Shown: one piece after another, positions 44,168 through 56,514 of the stretch
Layout: each line of letters begins with the position of its first letter
How positions within the stretch are numbered: position 1 is the first letter of the stretch
NCBI RefSeq assembly: GCF_014653275.1
Contig: NZ_BNAL01000020.1
Coordinates: 1 to 58,791, forward strand
DNA: 58,791 nt
From: Deinococcus piscis
Lineage (GTDB): Bacteria > Deinococcota > Deinococci > Deinococcales > Deinococcaceae
Reading direction: 5' to 3'
Made by a program: the position numbers and the translations under genes
Notes under the pieces: generated by a model
Databases searched by the model: none
Told to the model about the DNA's origin: nothing
Seen by the model: the letters and a program-made list of their open reading frames with translations, nothing else

Positions 44168-44313
44168 GGGGGACAGTGTAGGGGTTGATGGGGCGGTGAT
44201 GGTATGGACAGATGCAGAGAGCAGTGATGGGAGAAGGCGCTTCGGCCCGCGACGAGGAGGGCGCGCTGCACTTTATGACACGACTTTCTGCCTTGTCCCC
44301 GCCCTCTCCCATC

Positions 44314-44336
44314 AAAAAAACCGCCCCGAAGGGCGG
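44314..44336 (-). terminator. Terminator of rpmI-rplT
   Basis: CCGCCC (44321-44326) pairs with GGGCGG (44331-44336) around a CGAA tetraloop. On the minus strand it is followed by a T-run (44314-44320). Confidence 0.85.
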
Positions 44337-44359
44337 CTGTTTCACACTGAGCGAAAGAC

Positions 44360-44937
<578 letters not shown>

Positions 44938-45073
44938 AGTTCTCCTTGATAGGCGGCTCAACACGTGCGGGGCACGGTTGCCGTCCGGGGGGCAGGCCAC
45001 TTCAGGCTCTCTCAGAAAGCTTGGTTTTGAAGTTGTTAGGTGCCTGTCTTGCACCCCACTTTGCCAACTGAGA

Positions 45074-45102
45074 ATTGTAGCGTCCAGGCAGCGATGGTTC
45101 AA
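45074..45102 (-). promoter_or_regulatory. Sigma-70 promoter of rpmI-rplT
   Basis: On the minus strand TTGAAC (45097-45102) and TACAAT (45074-45079) are separated by exactly 17 bases. The start would be near 45068, giving a leader of about 131 nt with a GGTGC/GCACC hairpin. It is the best full promoter in the window. Confidence 0.7.
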
Positions 45103-45145
45103 GTTGCTCTGGCGGGACGGCTCACCTTCCACGATTTCCAGCCGC

Positions 45146-46093
45146 CTAAAGTACCAGCACGCCGCTGTGCTTGGCCTGGTCCTGCGGCTCCACGTGGATG
45201 GTCACGCGGGCTCCTTCGACTTCGGCTTCAAGCACCGCTTCCAGCCGGTCACAGATGGCGTGGGCTTCTGCCACGGTCATGCTGCCCGGCACCACCAGGT
45301 GAAATTCGATAAAGGTCAGCCGCCCAGCGGTGCGGGTCAGCAGGTCGTGGGCTTCCAGAGCGCCGTCGGCATGTTCGGCCACCAGCTCGCGGATGCGGGC
45401 CTGGGTTTCTGGGTCCGCCCCGGCATCCATCAGGCCGCCCACCGACTCGCGCATCAGGTGCCAGCCACTCCAGAGGATATTCAGTGCCACGAGGCAGGCC
45501 AGCAGCGGGTCCAGCACATGCCAGCCGGTCAGCAGCGCCAGGACAATCCCGATCAGTACGCCTACCGAAGACACCACATCGCTCATCAGGTGCTTGCCGT
45601 CGGCCAGCAGTGCCGGAGAGCGGTGACGGCGGCCCGCCGCAAGCAGCCGCGAAGCCCAAAGCCCATTGATGACCGAGGCCACCACGCTCAGTCCCAGGCC
45701 CAGCGGGGGCAACTCCACTGCAGCCGGGGCCAGCAGCTTTGGCCCTGCTTCCCACAGGATGGCCAGAGCCGCCAGCACAATCAGCACCCCTTCGAGCACC
45801 GCGCTGAAGTACTCGGCTTTGGAGTGGCCGAAGGGGTGATTATCGTCGGCGGGGCGGGCGGCCACCCGCAGGGCAATCAAGGCCGCCGCCGCTGCCGCCA
45901 CGTTGATGATGCTTTCCAGTGCGTCCGAGTACAGCGCCAGCGAGCCGGTCAGCAGATACGCGGCCCATTTGAGGCCCAGCACCAGCGCGGCGATCCCTAC
46001 GCTGCCCCAGGCCAGCCGGGTCAGCCGGGCCGGTGGCTGTGCTGATGCCTGCGCCTGTGGCTGAGGTGGGATGGGGGAAGGCGCAGCAGTCAC
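45146..46093 (-). CDS. Cation diffusion facilitator (CDF) transporter
   Basis: Metal/proton antiporter of 315 residues exporting zinc, iron, manganese or cobalt. It has about six hydrophobic helices; [11 protein letters not shown] near residue 55 and [10 protein letters not shown] near 165 provide the transmembrane metal ligands, and [13 protein letters not shown] near 86 is the family loop. The C-terminal cytosolic domain (about 215-310) carries His/Asp/Glu for metal-driven dimerisation. The metal cannot be fixed from the sequence. TACCCT lies 7 nt before GTG 46093. It runs directly after the JAMM gene. Confidence 0.88.
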   Translation of the reverse strand: MTAAPSPIPPQPQAQASAQPPARLTRLAWGSVGIAALVLGLKWAAYLLTGSLALYSDALESIINVAAAAAALIALRVAARPADDNHPFGHSKAEYFSAVLEGVLIVLAALAILWEAGPKLLAPAAVELPPLGLGLSVVASVINGLWASRLLAAGRRHRSPALLADGKHLMSDVVSSVGVLIGIVLALLTGWHVLDPLLACLVALNILWSGWHLMRESVGGLMDAGADPETQARIRELVAEHADGALEAHDLLTRTAGRLTFIEFHLVVPGSMTVAEAHAICDRLEAVLEAEVEGARVTIHVEPQDQAKHSGVLVL

Positions 46094-46098
46094 GCCCG

Positions 46099-46536
46099 TC
46101 AGGGTAGCAGCCCGGTGCTGGGCCGCATGGCCACCTCGCAGACCTGCGGCAGCAAGAAGGCGCGCAGTGTCCCACTGCTCAGATCAGCGATCAGATAGGG
46201 AACGCCGTAGCCAGCAGCGGCGATGTCGGTCTGGCTCGGGTGTTGCGGCCCACGCGGGTGGCTGTGAAAGATGCCGCACAGCTCTAGCCCAGCGGCGCGG
46301 AACTCGCGCAGCGCCTGAATCAGCGCGGCAGGCTCGGCCTGGTATTCCACCTCCGGGCAGGCGGCCACGTTGGGGAGCGGCACGTAAACCTGCGCTTGCC
46401 ATGCACCTTCTGCGACTTCGCTGCATTGACCGCCCAGCACGCCCACGCACTCGTTCGGCGCGGCGTGGTGGGCGTGGTCCCACAGCTGCTGGTGCAGAGG
46501 TGGGGGCACTACAAGTGAAGCAGGTCCAGCCGGCAT
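46099..46536 (-). CDS. JAMM/MPN+ zinc metalloprotease-like protein
   Basis: The 145 residues have the complete JAMM signature: Glu in NECVGVLGG near residue 29, HSHP near 95 and the later Ser and Asp of PSQTD. The fold is that of eukaryotic deubiquitinases. Bacterial versions cleave ubiquitin-like sulfur carriers or their conjugates. Start ATG 46536 has TATCCT (46543-46548) 6 nt upstream. Five bases separate its stop from the GTG of the CDF gene, so they probably form an operon. It diverges from ftsK. Confidence 0.83.
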   Translation of the reverse strand: MPAGPASLVVPPPLHQQLWDHAHHAAPNECVGVLGGQCSEVAEGAWQAQVYVPLPNVAACPEVEYQAEPAALIQALREFRAAGLELCGIFHSHPRGPQHPSQTDIAAAGYGVPYLIADLSSGTLRAFLLPQVCEVAMRPSTGLLP

Positions 46537-46579
46537 GAAGAAAGGATACGCCCGGCTCTCATCTCTCACGGCACCCTGG

Positions 46580-46585
46580 TATGCT
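46580..46585 (+). promoter_or_regulatory. ftsK -10 element, leaderless
   Basis: TATGCT lies exactly 7 nt before GTG 46593. The ATG at 46581 is inside this hexamer, so it cannot be the start of a transcript made from it. Confidence 0.55.
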
Positions 46586-46592
46586 GCCTGAC

Positions 46593-49919
<3,327 letters not shown>

Positions 49920-50019
49920 CGGGACCTGCGGCCTGGTAATGGTCGGTGGCAGATGGTGAATGGAGAGGGGAAATCAAATCTTTCGACCCTTCGCCGTCAG
50001 CCGCGCAGCGGTGAAGCCA

Positions 50020-50613
50020 TCATCCATCAATAGGCAAGGCCAGCAAAGCCCGCGCCCCCGCCTCACACTCCCGCCGGTAAGCTTCCAGGTCCGGTGCTTC
50101 CTCGGCCACAAAGCGCAGGCTGAGGCCCTCTACCAAAGCCCGCAGCTGCCGGGCGCGGGCGTCGGCACCGTTACTGCCGCCCAGCTGGGCCAGTTCTAGG
50201 TCCAGGGCGTGGGTCTGCGCCAGGAACTCGCGCTGCACGGCCAGCAGGGCCGGGTCGTGGGAGGCCGCACTCTGAAAGTCCAGCCACACGGTATAGAAGC
50301 GCCGGGTATTTTCCACGCCGTAGAACTGGTTTTCTACGTAGGCACGCAGCTTGGCTTCTGGTCCAGCCGCCTGCCGCAGCGCCCGGCGGGTGGCGGCAGT
50401 CATGGTGCGGGTAAAGCGCTGCATGGCGGCGGTGAGTAGTCCCGCTTTGGAACCGAAGTGATACATCAGCGTGCCCCGGCTGACGCCCGCTTCGGCGGCG
50501 ATGTCGGCCAGTGTGACGGCGTGATAGCCGCGCTCGTAGATGGCCTGATACGCTGCGCCCACCAGCGCGGTGCGGCGCTGCCGGTCCTGCACCGGGTCAA
50601 TGCGGCGGGCCAT
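50020..50613 (-). CDS. TetR-family transcriptional regulator
   Basis: The 197 residues contain an N-terminal helix-turn-helix (about 10-56, VTLADIAAEAGVSRGTLMYHFGSK) and a ligand-binding helical domain of BetI-like length. It begins 6 bases after the stop of the secreted protein gene at 50620-51138, so the two are likely cotranscribed. The target is unknown; autoregulation is the usual case. Confidence 0.88.
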   Translation of the reverse strand: MARRIDPVQDRQRRTALVGAAYQAIYERGYHAVTLADIAAEAGVSRGTLMYHFGSKAGLLTAAMQRFTRTMTAATRRALRQAAGPEAKLRAYVENQFYGVENTRRFYTVWLDFQSAASHDPALLAVQREFLAQTHALDLELAQLGGSNGADARARQLRALVEGLSLRFVAEEAPDLEAYRRECEAGARALLALPIDG

Positions 50614-50619
50614 GCTGAG

Positions 50620-51138
50620 CTAGTTGGCACTGAATTCGACCCAGCGGGCCAGGTCGGGCCAGCAAGTGGCAGGCGTCCCTGTGCTGGCCGCCTGCACACT
50701 GAGCGGCAGCGCCGAGACGGTCTGGGCGCGGGTGCTGGCCGTCACTGTGCGCAGCAGCCCACCCTGCGACAGATACAGCTGCGCCACCCTCGCGTCGCCC
50801 TGCTTGCTGGGATACACGTAGGAAGCAAAAATGCCCCATACCGTGCCGCGTGCTGCTGGGCGCACCTGAATGTCGCGCACGCCCTGCGCAGCCAGGCCAT
50901 CTTTGAGCGCACCGGCCAGGCGCACCGCCGAAGCATGGTCGCGCAGCACTGGGAATGCTTGACCGCGCCGCTCGACACGGTAGCTGCACTGCTGGGCAGG
51001 GTCGGCCCACTGCCCAGGGGCCACTTGGGCCCAGCTTCCCTGAGCAGAGGCTTGCGCCTGCGCCGCTGTGGGGGCGCTCAGGAGCATCAGGGACACGGCG
51101 AAGCCAGGCAAAGCAGAAAGAACGGTGGAAAAGCGCAC
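50620..51138 (-). CDS. Secreted protein, unknown function
   Basis: The 172 residues start with a signal peptide (about 1-27, ending APTAAQAQA). The mature domain has two cysteine-containing ends, a WADPAQQCSYRVERRG region and a C-terminal TPATCWPDL. I recognise no family. Start GTG 51138 has TAGGAT (51146-51151) exactly 7 nt upstream, matching the leaderless pattern; an in-frame ATG 9 nt earlier overlaps that hexamer. It is cotranscribed with the TetR gene downstream and diverges from truB. Confidence 0.72.
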   Translation of the reverse strand: MRFSTVLSALPGFAVSLMLLSAPTAAQAQASAQGSWAQVAPGQWADPAQQCSYRVERRGQAFPVLRDHASAVRLAGALKDGLAAQGVRDIQVRPAARGTVWGIFASYVYPSKQGDARVAQLYLSQGGLLRTVTASTRAQTVSALPLSVQAASTGTPATCWPDLARWVEFSAN

Positions 51139-51246
51139 GCCCTGCATCCTAGAGCATCTGCCTAAAGGACGTTGTTGCTGAGGGGCGCGGCTACAATGAC
51201 GCGCAGGCCGCTCCCGCCCGCCCGCAGGTTCGCTACTCTGGTGGGC

Positions 51247-52179
51247 ATGCCCGTTTTCGCCGTAGACAAACCGCTTGGCCTCACTTCCCACGATGTGGTG
51301 GGCCGGGTCCGGCGGCTGCGCGGAACGCGCCGCGTGGGCCACACCGGCACGCTGGACCCGCTGGCAACCGGCGTGCTGGTGGTGTGTGTGGAAGACAGCA
51401 CCAAGGTCGTGCAGTTCATGGAGCGCGACTCCAAGGACTATCTGGCCTGGATCAGTCTGGGGGCGAGCACGCCCACCCTGGACGCCGAGGGGCCGGTTGA
51501 GGTGCAGGAGCCGGTTGAAGTGCCCGACCCTGCCGCCGTGCGGGAGGCGCTGGCTGGCTTTCTGGGCGACATCCAGCAGGTGCCGCCGCAGTACAGCGCC
51601 ATTCAGGTGGGCGGCGTGCGGGCCTATGACGTGGCGCGGCGTGGGGGCACGCTGGACCTTCCGGCCCGGCCCGTGACCATTCACCGCCTGGACCTGCTGG
51701 ACGTGTCGCCTTCGCTGGCGCAGTCGCCGCAGCGGGTGAGCCGGGGCGAAGACGGCTGGGGGCCGGACTCCGCCGGGCGGCCTGTGCCCCTGCCGCCCGC
51801 GCTGGGTGAGTTCCCTACGCTGCTTGTCCGCGCTTCGGTGGGCAGCGGCACCTATCTGCGCTCGCTGGCCCGCGACCTGGGTGCGGCGCTCGGTGTGCCC
51901 GCGCACCTGTCGGGCCTGCTGCGAACCCGCGCCGGAGCCTATGACCTGGCCGACTGCCTGGACCTGGACGCGGTGGCGCAGGCCCAGGGCCACGCTGACC
52001 TGAGCGCCCTGCCGTTCGCGCAGGTGGACGTGCCCGCCGAGGTGGCCGCCGAACTGCGCCAGGGCAAGCGCCCGCGCCGCGCCGAAGCGGGCCGCCTGAC
52101 CATCACGCATGGCGGGGCGCTGGTGGCGGTGGTAGACGGCGACGGTGAGGCGTGGAAAGTGGTGCGGGCCTGGGTGTGA
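51247..52179 (+). CDS. truB: tRNA pseudouridine-55 synthase
   Basis: Converts U55 of the tRNA T-loop to pseudouridine. It has 310 residues. Catalytic Asp37 lies in GHTGTLDPLATGVL. A loop of about 35 residues rich in Gly, Pro and Ser (roughly 155-190) sits between core strands, and a PUA-like C-terminal domain follows. TACTCT (51234-51239) lies 7 nt before ATG 51247; the longer open frame from 51172 is rejected. It is followed 38 bases later by khpA. Confidence 0.95.
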   Translation: MPVFAVDKPLGLTSHDVVGRVRRLRGTRRVGHTGTLDPLATGVLVVCVEDSTKVVQFMERDSKDYLAWISLGASTPTLDAEGPVEVQEPVEVPDPAAVREALAGFLGDIQQVPPQYSAIQVGGVRAYDVARRGGTLDLPARPVTIHRLDLLDVSPSLAQSPQRVSRGEDGWGPDSAGRPVPLPPALGEFPTLLVRASVGSGTYLRSLARDLGAALGVPAHLSGLLRTRAGAYDLADCLDLDAVAQAQGHADLSALPFAQVDVPAEVAAELRQGKRPRRAEAGRLTITHGGALVAVVDGDGEAWKVVRAWV

Positions 52180-52217
52180 GGAGCCGTAGCCCAGAGCCCC
52201 CTTGCTAGACTGGCCGG

Positions 52218-52529
52218 ATGAAGCATGACCTAGACCGTTCTTTTGGCTCCCAGACGGACGGCCCCGACATTGACGTGGCCGAGCTGGTGGAATTCCTGGC
52301 GCAGCAGGTGGTGGACGACCCGGCTGGCGTGCAGGTCAGCCGCCAGGGCCAGAACCTGCTGATCCGGGTGGGCGAGGGCGAAGAAGGACGGCTGATTGGC
52401 CGTCAGGGCCGGGTGATTCAGGCCATTCGCACGCTGGCCCGCAGCGCCACGCCGCCCCGCGCCCGGTTGAATGTGGACCTGGACGGCCCGCGTGGGCCGC
52501 GCCCCGGAGGCGAAAGGAAGCGCCCGTGA
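52218..52529 (+). CDS. khpA: KH-domain RNA-binding protein KhpA
   Basis: Single type II KH domain (about 17-88) with the GRLIGRQGRVIQAIR signature, binding single-stranded RNA. Its 103 residues end in a Gly/Arg/Pro-rich tail. In Firmicutes it pairs with KhpB and affects cell size; here its role is unknown. TAGACT (52206-52211) lies 6 nt before the ATG. The stop overlaps the rimM start by four bases, so khpA, rimM and trmD are one coupled operon. Confidence 0.88.
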   Translation: MKHDLDRSFGSQTDGPDIDVAELVEFLAQQVVDDPAGVQVSRQGQNLLIRVGEGEEGRLIGRQGRVIQAIRTLARSATPPRARLNVDLDGPRGPRPGGERKRP

Positions 52530-53095
52530 AAGCGCCTGAGAATACCACCCGCGTCGGTCATTTCCTGGGGCCGCAGGGCCTGAAGGGCGGGGTCAAGCTG
52601 TTCGTGCTGGGCGAGGCCGAGCAGCTGACCGGCTTGCCCCGCGTCTGGGTCGAAGGCTGGGGCTGGCTGAAGTTGCGCCGCACCGAGCTGACCTACCCCG
52701 GCATTGCGCTGTTTCTGAGCGGCATTGACACCCGCGAGGCTGCCGCCGACCTGCGTGGAGCCAATGTGTATGCCCACGACGACGAACTGCCTGCCCTGGA
52801 AGAAGGCAGCTATTACTACCATCAGCTGCGCGGGTTGGCAGTGCATAGTGCCGGGGCCCAGGTGGGCGAAGTGGTGGACGTGCTGGACATGGGCTACCAG
52901 GACCTGCTGGTGGTGTCGCACGACTACGGCGAGTCGCAGGTGCCGCTGCAAGCACCCTACGTGGTGATTGAGGAAGAGGGCGGCGAACCTACCCGCGTCA
53001 CCCTGACCGAGGACGCGCCCGCTGGCCTGCTGGGCGATGACGACTGGGATGGGGAAGACGAGGACCACCCAGCAGGAGCAGACGAGGAAGAATGA
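52526..53095 (+). CDS. rimM: 16S rRNA processing protein RimM
   Basis: Assembly factor for the 30S head, binding protein S19. The 189 residues have the N-terminal RimM barrel ([17 protein letters not shown] near 10-25) and a C-terminal PRC-barrel ([13 protein letters not shown] to [10 protein letters not shown]). A tail of about 20 acidic residues after position 168 is unusual. It overlaps khpA by four bases upstream and trmD by four bases downstream (ATGA). Confidence 0.93.
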   Translation: MKAPENTTRVGHFLGPQGLKGGVKLFVLGEAEQLTGLPRVWVEGWGWLKLRRTELTYPGIALFLSGIDTREAAADLRGANVYAHDDELPALEEGSYYYHQLRGLAVHSAGAQVGEVVDVLDMGYQDLLVVSHDYGESQVPLQAPYVVIEEEGGEPTRVTLTEDAPAGLLGDDDWDGEDEDHPAGADEEE

Positions 53096-53928
53096 CTCAG
53101 CCTCCCCCCGCCCTGACCTTTTCTGTCCTGACCCTGTTCCCAGAATTGCTGCGCCCCTTTGCCGCCGAAGCCCTGCTGGGCAAAGCGCAGGCGCGGGGGC
53201 TGGTTCAGGTCCAGCTGCGCGACCTGCGGCAGTGGTCCGGCAACAGGCACCACAAGGTAGACGACACCCCCTACGGCGGCGGCGCGGGCATGGTGATTCG
53301 GGTGGACGTGGTGGCCCGCGCACTAGATGCCCTGCGGGCCGAGCAGCCCGTGGATGAGGTGGTGATGTTGACTCCCGCCGGGCAGACCTTCCGCCAGGCC
53401 GACGCCGAAGCCTGGGCGGCGCAGGGCGGCCACTGGGTGATTCTGTGTGGCCGCTACGAAGGCTTCGACGCCCGCGTGGAGCGGCTGGTCACCCGTGAAG
53501 TGAGCATCGGCGACTTTGTGATGATGGGCGGCGAGGCGGCGGCGGCCTGCATCATGGAAGCGGTAGCGCGGCTGGTGCCCGGCGTGCTGGGTGACCAGGC
53601 CTCCCACGAGGATGATTCCTTTAGTTCGGGCCTGCTGGACTACCCCGAGTACACCCGCCCACCGGTCTGGGAAGGGGAGGGCGTCCCCGAGGTCCTGCAA
53701 GGCGGCCACCATGGGGCCATTGCGGGGTGGCGGCGGACGCAGGCCCTGGCCCGCACCCTGGAGCGCCGCCCCGACCTGCTGCCCACCGCTGGCTTGACCC
53801 CGCAGGATTCCGCTGAGCTGCTGCGGCTGGGAGCTACGCCAGAGCAGCTGACAGGCTGGAATGCCCCCGAGCCGCCCGCGTCCAAGCCGCCCAGGCGCAA
53901 GCGCAAAGCTGCCGCAGACCCGGTATAA
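53092..53928 (+). CDS. trmD: tRNA (guanine-37-N1)-methyltransferase
   Basis: Methylates G37 next to the anticodon to prevent frameshifting. It has 278 residues. SPOUT trefoil knot motifs are present: [15 protein letters not shown] at the N-terminus, [10 protein letters not shown] near 62, [13 protein letters not shown] near 118 and [15 protein letters not shown] near 140. The C-terminal end carries a Lys/Arg/Pro-rich tail. It is the last gene of khpA-rimM-trmD. The usual neighbours rpsP and rplS are not present. Confidence 0.95.
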   Translation: MTQPPPALTFSVLTLFPELLRPFAAEALLGKAQARGLVQVQLRDLRQWSGNRHHKVDDTPYGGGAGMVIRVDVVARALDALRAEQPVDEVVMLTPAGQTFRQADAEAWAAQGGHWVILCGRYEGFDARVERLVTREVSIGDFVMMGGEAAAACIMEAVARLVPGVLGDQASHEDDSFSSGLLDYPEYTRPPVWEGEGVPEVLQGGHHGAIAGWRRTQALARTLERRPDLLPTAGLTPQDSAELLRLGATPEQLTGWNAPEPPASKPPRRKRKAAADPV

Positions 53929-53933
53929 AAAAT

Positions 53934-53958
53934 GCCCCCTACGCGGGGACTTTCTTTC
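53934..53958. terminator. Terminator between trmD and queC
   Basis: CCCC/GGGG hairpin (about 53936-53955) between convergent genes. On the minus strand it is followed by TTTTTT, serving queC. Confidence 0.55.
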
Positions 53959-53970
53959 GGTATGCGGGGT

Positions 53971-54675
53971 TCAGGCTCCCAGCCGCTCCCGCCCGCACTG
54001 GGTCATCAGTTCCGGGTGGCCTGCTTCCAGCAGCGCTTCGTCACGGATGCGGCAGCTGTCGCATAGGCCGCAGGGTTCGCTGCCGCCGCTGTAGCAGCTC
54101 CAGGTGAGTTCCACCGGCAAGCCCACCTCCAGCGCCGTGCGGACGATGTCTGCCTTGCTCATCTCCAGCAGTGGGGCCACCAGCCGGGCACCGCGTCCCT
54201 CACGGCCCGCCACCGTCGCCAGGTCAGCCAACGTCTGATAAGCGGCCAGATAGTCGGGGCGGCAATCGGGGTAGCCGCTGTAGTCCACTGCCGTGATGCC
54301 CAGGTGCAGGCTGCCCGCGTCTATCGCTTCGGCCAAGCTGAGCCCCACCGCGATAAACACCGTGTTGCGGCCCGGCACGTAGGTGGGCGGAATCACCCCG
54401 TCAGGCGTGGCGTCCAGCGGTACGTCTCGGCTCTCGTCGGTCAGGGCGCTGCCGCCAAAGCTGCCGATGTTGATGTCCACCACGCGGTGTGCGGCTCCAA
54501 AGTGGGCGGCCACCTGCGCGGCCCGCTCCAGCTCCACAGTGTGGCGCTGACCGTAGCGGAAGCTCAGGGCGGTGGGCTGATACCCGGCGCGGACGGCCAG
54601 ACCCAGCACGGTGCTGGAATCCAGCCCGCCGGAGAGCAGCACCACGGCGCGGGGGTTGTCGTTTGCTGAAATCAT
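53971..54675 (-). CDS. queC: 7-cyano-7-deazaguanine synthase QueC
   Basis: Converts 7-carboxy-7-deazaguanine to preQ0 with ATP and ammonia, in the queuosine pathway. It has 234 residues. The PP-loop SGGLDSS (15-21) binds ATP. The zinc site Cys cluster CYSGG...PCGLCDSC lies near 192-207. It is the last gene of queF-queD-queE-queC; a palindromic repeat lies in the 119-base gap after queE. AAAAGGAGCA precedes the ATG. Confidence 0.96.
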   Translation of the reverse strand: MISANDNPRAVVLLSGGLDSSTVLGLAVRAGYQPTALSFRYGQRHTVELERAAQVAAHFGAAHRVVDINIGSFGGSALTDESRDVPLDATPDGVIPPTYVPGRNTVFIAVGLSLAEAIDAGSLHLGITAVDYSGYPDCRPDYLAAYQTLADLATVAGREGRGARLVAPLLEMSKADIVRTALEVGLPVELTWSCYSGGSEPCGLCDSCRIRDEALLEAGHPELMTQCGRERLGA

Positions 54676-54715
54676 GGGTGCTCCTTTTGGTTGGGCGGCG
54701 GGTCATGGAGAGGCT

Positions 54716-54783
54716 GAGGGTCTAAAAGTCTAATGGTCGAAGGGAAAATGTCTTAGTCTCTAGACCTTTTGACCCTTAGACGG
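54716..54783. repeat. Palindromic GTCTAA/TCGAAG repeat, copy A
   Basis: Alternating units GTCTAA, AGTCTAA and GGTCGAAGGG are followed by their inverse (CTAGACC, TTTTGACCC, TTAGAC), forming a long imperfect hairpin between queE and queC. It is related to copy B at 55497-55557, but more degenerate. Confidence 0.7.
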
Positions 54784-54794
54784 CGCGAAATCCC

Positions 54795-55592
54795 TCAGTA
54801 CCCTAACCCTTCGTTGCCGCCCAGCGGAATGAGGCGCTTGTCGCTGTGCTCGTCCAGGTCGTCGGCGCGGTACAGCTTGTGCATCTGGTAGCCAGCGCGC
54901 AGGCGGGGATTGGCCTTGACTGCTTCGGTGATGGCATTGAGCACTGCCATGTCGCGCTCGCGGGCGCGGCTCCACTCCGGATGCAGCCAGATCACAGCGT
55001 CCTCGCGTAGACCGTCCAGCGTCCCCAGACCCGCCGCAATGTCCTGTGGCTCATGCACGATAATCTTGACCTCGTTGGCGCGGGCCACCACTTCCGGTAG
55101 CGGCCACTTCTGGGTGGGCTTGGGCGAGAGTGTGACCCAGTCAATCTCCCCACGCAGCGGCGCAATCCCGCTAGTTTCGATATGCACTCGGCGGCCCAGC
55201 GCATGCAGGGCGTCTGTGAGGGGGCCGAGGTCGAACAGAATCGGCTCGCCTCCAGTGATGATGACCACCGCACCGTCAGGACTTTCCTGGGCCACAGCCT
55301 GCGCGAGGGCCTCTGCGGACAGCAGCCCGACAGCAGCGGGCCGGTAGTCCGGGTGCCAGGTGCCTGCGCTGTCGCACCAGGGGCAATGCTGCGGGCAACC
55401 GTACAGCCGAATAAAGTACGCCGCCCGCCCCAGGTGAACGCCTTCGCCCTGCCAGGTATAGAAGCGCTCGTAGACGGGGTATTTTGTAGAGGTCGAGGGT
55501 CTAAGGGTCGAAGAGTCTAAGACTGCATTGTCCTTAGACCCTTCGACTTTTAGACCCTTTAACGCGCCCTCGGCGGCGGGGTGGCCCGCCAT
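54795..55592 (-). CDS. queE: 7-carboxy-7-deazaguanine synthase QueE
   Basis: Radical SAM enzyme that rearranges 6-carboxytetrahydropterin to 7-carboxy-7-deazaguanine. It has 265 residues from ATG 55592. The cluster ligands are Cys66, Cys70 and Cys73 (CxxxCxxC). The family domain begins only at KYPVYERFYTWQGEG (residue 37). The preceding residues 12-32 are encoded by palindromic repeat copy B. No start codon lies between the repeat and the domain, and GAGGAG is 8 nt before ATG 55592, so the repeat is translated. ATG 55643 is the less likely start. Confidence 0.93.
   Translation of the reverse strand: MAGHPAAEGALKGLKVEGSKDNAVLDSSTLRPSTSTKYPVYERFYTWQGEGVHLGRAAYFIRLYGCPQHCPWCDSAGTWHPDYRPAAVGLLSAEALAQAVAQESPDGAVVIITGGEPILFDLGPLTDALHALGRRVHIETSGIAPLRGEIDWVTLSPKPTQKWPLPEVVARANEVKIIVHEPQDIAAGLGTLDGLREDAVIWLHPEWSRARERDMAVLNAITEAVKANPRLRAGYQMHKLYRADDLDEHSDKRLIPLGGNEGLGY
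55497..55557. repeat. Palindromic GTCTAA/TCGAAG repeat, copy B, inside queE
   Basis: Two 25-nt arms (55497-55521 and 55533-55557) with an 11-nt loop. In RNA they give 22 Watson-Crick pairs, two G-U pairs and one mismatch. Each arm itself repeats the unit GTCTAA..GTCGAAG. It has no stop codon in the queE frame and codes residues 12-32. Copy A lies 720 bases away on the other side of queE. Confidence 0.8.
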
Positions 55593-55626
55593 CTCATTCA
55601 CTCCTCGCTTCGCTGGCAAGGGCGAT

Positions 55627-56037
55627 TTATTCCCAGTATTCACAGCAGGACTCCGGCGTTTCCCACAGGAACACCCGCAGCCGCAGGTCGTCCCCGCTGT
55701 CGCCTGCGTCCAGCGTGTCGCGGATGCGGCGCATGGTCTCGCGGTGCAGGAAGGCGGCCATCACTTCGGCGGTGGTGTCGCCGCCGAGGTCAGGGTGCTC
55801 GTTGAGGAACATATGGTCCAGCCCGCCCTGCTCCACGTCTTTTTTTGCCCACTTCAGGCTCTTGAAGTCGGCCACCATGATGTCGCGGCGCACATGGGCG
55901 CTGGGGCGCAGGCGCTGGGATTCCAGCTCCATCCGCACCCGGTAGGTGTGGCCGTGCAGCCGCCCACAGGGGCCGTCATAGCCCTCAATCACGTGCGCCG
56001 AATCGAAGGTGAATTCGGTAGACAGTTTCCAGGGCAT
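55627..56037 (-). CDS. queD: 6-carboxytetrahydropterin synthase QueD
   Basis: Second step of queuosine precursor synthesis, from dihydroneopterin triphosphate to 6-carboxy-tetrahydropterin. It has 136 residues. Zinc ligands are His15, His28 and His30 (FDSAH, GRLHGH), and the catalytic Cys is Cys24. The ATG overlaps the queF stop by one base (TAATG), so the genes are coupled. The gap to queE is 34 bases and contains the queE ribosome site. Confidence 0.95.
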   Translation of the reverse strand: MPWKLSTEFTFDSAHVIEGYDGPCGRLHGHTYRVRMELESQRLRPSAHVRRDIMVADFKSLKWAKKDVEQGGLDHMFLNEHPDLGGDTTAEVMAAFLHRETMRRIRDTLDAGDSGDDLRLRVFLWETPESCCEYWE

Positions 56038-56489
56038 TACGCGCTCTTTTGGTCTTCGGCGGTGTAGTTGGCCTTGACCACCGTACGGATACCGCCGCGC
56101 AGGCCGTAGTCGCAGTCAATGCTGAGCTTCAGTGGGTCCAGCAGCTTCACCAGGTCGGCCAGCACCCGGCGCGTGGCGTGCTCGTGGTAGATACCTACGA
56201 AGCGGTACGAGGTCAGGTAGTACTTCAGGCTCTTGAGCTCCACGCACTTTTCGCGTGGCACGTAGCGGATTTCCAGGCGTCCGAAGTCGGGCAGGCCGCT
56301 CCAGGGGCACACTGGGCTGAACTCGTCGGTGCTGATGACGATTTCGCTGGGTTCGCCCGGATAGGCCACCGGGTCGTCTTCACGCACGGCGGGGAAGGTG
56401 TCCAGCACCGCCACGTCAATGGCGTCCAGGCCCTGCACGTCGTAGCGGCGGTCAAAGCCATTACAGTCTTTTTGTATCTGTCCAGTCAT
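56037..56489 (-). CDS. queF: NADPH-dependent 7-cyano-7-deazaguanine reductase QueF
   Basis: Reduces preQ0 nitrile to preQ1 amine, the only known nitrile-to-amine enzyme. It has 150 residues of the short unimodular form. Catalytic Cys61 lies in SPVCPWSGLPDFG, and the QueF motif ELKSLKYYLTSYR spans about 83-95. It leads the operon queF-queD-queE-queC. AAGGAG precedes the ATG by about five bases. The promoter is probably TAGACT at 56555-56560, with a structured leader. Confidence 0.96.
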   Translation of the reverse strand: MTGQIQKDCNGFDRRYDVQGLDAIDVAVLDTFPAVREDDPVAYPGEPSEIVISTDEFSPVCPWSGLPDFGRLEIRYVPREKCVELKSLKYYLTSYRFVGIYHEHATRRVLADLVKLLDPLKLSIDCDYGLRGGIRTVVKANYTAEDQKSA

Positions 56490-56514
56490 GGTTGCTCCTT
56501 ATACGCCGTCAGTC

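Noticed and set aside
46581..46592. ATG 46581 as the ftsK start
   Set aside because: The ATG lies inside the TATGCT -10 element and has no ribosome site; GTG 46593 has the leaderless spacing.
54719..55562. GTCTAA/TCGAAG arrays as a CRISPR array
   Set aside because: Units are palindromic, unequal and without unique spacers, and there are no cas genes.
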